Assembly (NCBI GenBank): GCA_023441125.1
Contig: JAEZQV010000063.1
Coordinates: 1-8,153, forward strand
Direction of reading: 5' to 3'
Source of the DNA: Bacillota bacterium
GTDB taxonomy: Bacteria; Bacillota_C; Negativicutes; Sporomusales; Sporomusaceae
DNA: 8,153 nucleotides
Part shown: positions 6,708 through 8,153 of the stretch, in pieces
Layout of the letters: the number at the start of each line of letters is the position of its first letter
Position numbering within the stretch: the stretch's first letter is position 1
Notes under the pieces: generated by a model
What the model was told of the DNA's origin: nothing
The model's input: the letters and a program-made list of their open reading frames with translations, nothing else
Databases searched by the model: none
Position numbers and translations under genes: made by a program

Positions 6708-7465
6708 TGTATACCAAACGCATAATTCCCTGTTTGGACGTAAAGGATGGCCGCGTGGTGAAGGGCACTAACTTTGTGGGACTGAGAGATGCCGGTGATC
6801 CGGTTGAATTGGCCAAAGTCTACGATACCAAACTGGCCGATGAACTGGTCTTTTTAGATATCACGGCATCCTCCGACAATAGAAATACCATGGTGGATGT
6901 TGTGGAACGGGTAGCCTCGGAGGTATTTATTCCCTTCACGGTAGGAGGCGGCATCCGGACGGTGGAGGATATCAGGGCTATGCTCAAGGCGGGCGCCGAT
7001 AAAGTGTCCCTGAACACAGCCGCCGTAAAGAACCCTGAACTGGTGGCCGAAGGCGCCAAACGTTTCGGCCGTCAGTGTATTGTATTGGCCGTAGACGCCC
7101 GCAGGGCCGGAGACGGTAAATGGGAAGTCTATATTAACGGCGGCCGTACGCCGACCGGCATCGATGTGCTGGCCTGGGTCAAGCAGGCCACTGCCATAGG
7201 CGCCGGCGAAATTCTGCTCACCAGCATGGATAAGGATGGTACCAAGGATGGCTATGATATTCCGCTGACCCGCGCTGTGTCCGAGGCGGTTAATGTACCT
7301 GTGATCGCTTCCGGCGGCGCCGGCGAAATGGAGCATTTCTATGAAGTAGTAACTGCCGGTAAAGCCGATGCCGTATTGGCGGCGTCCGTATTCCATTACG
7401 GCCAGTTTACCGTCGGGCAGGTTAAAGAATATCTTAAATCACGCGGTGTAGAGGTGAGACAATGA
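6707..7465 (+). CDS. hisF: Imidazole glycerol phosphate synthase, cyclase subunit
   Basis: HisF uses ammonia delivered by HisH to convert PRFAR to imidazole glycerol phosphate and AICAR; AICAR returns to purine synthesis. It is a 252-residue (beta-alpha)8 barrel. The catalytic residues Asp11 ([15 protein letters not shown]) and Asp130 (VLAVDARR) are present, with phosphate sites at VGGGIRT (79-85) and ASGGAG (201-206). [13 protein letters not shown] (172-184) is specific to HisF. AAGGAGG (6690-6696) lies ten bases upstream, within the end of hisA. The ATG overlaps the hisA stop by one base and its own TGA overlaps the hisIE start in ATGA (7462-7465). Intact, with no odd features. Confidence 0.98.
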   Translation: MYTKRIIPCLDVKDGRVVKGTNFVGLRDAGDPVELAKVYDTKLADELVFLDITASSDNRNTMVDVVERVASEVFIPFTVGGGIRTVEDIRAMLKAGADKVSLNTAAVKNPELVAEGAKRFGRQCIVLAVDARRAGDGKWEVYINGGRTPTGIDVLAWVKQATAIGAGEILLTSMDKDGTKDGYDIPLTRAVSEAVNVPVIASGGAGEMEHFYEVVTAGKADAVLAASVFHYGQFTVGQVKEYLKSRGVEVRQ

Positions 7466-8115
7466 ATGCAGAAAATATAAAATTTGACAGTAATGGCTTA
7501 GTCCCGGCCATTATCCAGGATGAAGCCAGCGGCACGGTACTGATGCTGGCCTATATGAACGCCGAATCGCTTGCTAAAACCCTGGCGACCGGGGTAACCT
7601 GGTTTTACAGCCGCAGTCGCCGGGCCCTCTGGCAGAAAGGGGAGACCTCCGGCCATGTGCAGCGGGTTAAAGAAATATATTACGATTGCGACGCCGATAC
7701 CCTGTTGATTAAAGCCGAACAAACCGGTGCGGCCTGTCACGAAGGGACGTTTTCCTGCTTCAGCCGCCGGCTGGACGGGGAGAACGGCCAAACAGAGCAG
7801 CTGGTTGAGCCGGCTACAGTCTATAATGAACCGCTGGCTGGTGTGCTGTATGAATTGTATCATGTCATCAATGACCGCAAGTATAATCCCAAGGAAGGCT
7901 CCTATACCAATTACCTGTTTGAAAAAGGGCAGGATAAAATCCTGAAAAAGGTCGGCGAGGAAGCGGCTGAGACCATTATTGCCTCCAAGAATCAGGATAA
8001 AGCCGAGATTTTGTATGAAATGGCCGATCTCTGGTACCATTGCCTGGTACTGCTAGCTAACCACGATATTACTCCCAGCGAGCTGTTTGCAGAATTGAGG
8101 AAACGCCGGAAATAA
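7462..8115 (+). CDS. hisIE: Bifunctional phosphoribosyl-AMP cyclohydrolase / phosphoribosyl-ATP pyrophosphohydrolase
   Basis: A 217-residue fusion covering the second and third steps of the pathway. The N-terminal HisI domain (about 1-107) opens the purine ring of PR-AMP. It shows [15 protein letters not shown] (51-65), metal-binding Asp75, Asp77 and Asp79 (DCDADT), and cysteines 76, 92 and 99, whose spacing of 16 and 7 fits the known zinc site. The C-terminal HisE domain (about 125-205) is an all-helical MazG-like fold that removes pyrophosphate from PR-ATP, with acidic motifs at VGEEAAET (164-171) and EMAD (186-189). The linker at about 108-124 is short. GAGGTGA (7451-7457) precedes the ATG, which overlaps the hisF stop by 4 bases. 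It is the last his gene, and no terminator is visible in the 38 bases that follow. Confidence 0.97.
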   Translation: MNAENIKFDSNGLVPAIIQDEASGTVLMLAYMNAESLAKTLATGVTWFYSRSRRALWQKGETSGHVQRVKEIYYDCDADTLLIKAEQTGAACHEGTFSCFSRRLDGENGQTEQLVEPATVYNEPLAGVLYELYHVINDRKYNPKEGSYTNYLFEKGQDKILKKVGEEAAETIIASKNQDKAEILYEMADLWYHCLVLLANHDITPSELFAELRKRRK

Positions 8116-8153
8116 GAACGGTTATGACGGAACTAGCGCGGGTATCCTAACAG

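Noticed and set aside
8116..8153. A nine-codon ATG frame and possible operon terminator after hisIE
   Set aside because: No ribosome binding site, no GC-rich hairpin and no U-run in these 38 bases; a terminator, if any, lies beyond the window.

Overview
The window carries a complete-looking histidine biosynthesis operon, hisG-hisD-hisC-hisB-hisH-hisA-hisF-hisIE (about 1689-8115, plus strand). Upstream of it are two unrelated genes: an HD-domain metal-dependent hydrolase (plus strand, left edge) and a D-2-hydroxyacid dehydrogenase (minus strand). The strong AGGAGG-type ribosome binding sites, short-form HisG, monofunctional HisB, fused HisIE and moderately GC-rich coding sequence suggest a Firmicute. 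The style of the proteins looks most like the Negativicutes (Sporomusaceae-like); this is an impression from the protein sequences, not a database result.

Layout. 1-531: the HD-domain gene, which starts at or before the left edge. 528-1484: the dehydrogenase, convergent with the HD gene, with stop codons overlapping by 4 bases and no room for a terminator. 1485-1688: a 204-base divergent intergenic region. It holds a good sigma-A-type promoter for the his operon (TTGACG, 17-base spacer, extended TGC-TAATAT) followed by two perfect palindromes (10 bp and 16 bp) between the predicted start site and the hisG ribosome binding site. 1689-8115: eight his genes packed with overlaps or gaps of 12 bases or less, surely one transcript. 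8116-8153: 38 bases with no gene and no visible terminator.

How the genes work together. HisG starts the pathway from ATP and PRPP. HisIE performs the second and third steps (pyrophosphohydrolase, cyclohydrolase). HisA isomerises ProFAR to PRFAR. HisH and HisF together make IGP and AICAR. HisB dehydrates IGP, HisC transaminates imidazole-acetol phosphate, and HisD oxidises histidinol to histidine. Two parts are missing here: HisZ, the partner a short HisG needs, and a histidinol-phosphate phosphatase. Both must lie elsewhere in the genome. The gene order matches the enterobacterial hisGDCBHAFI order, although the protein architectures differ.

This is mostly an ordinary housekeeping locus. 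I found no sign of a novel defence, mobile or RNA-based system. The most useful leads are the palindromic operator candidates at the his promoter and the missing hisZ.
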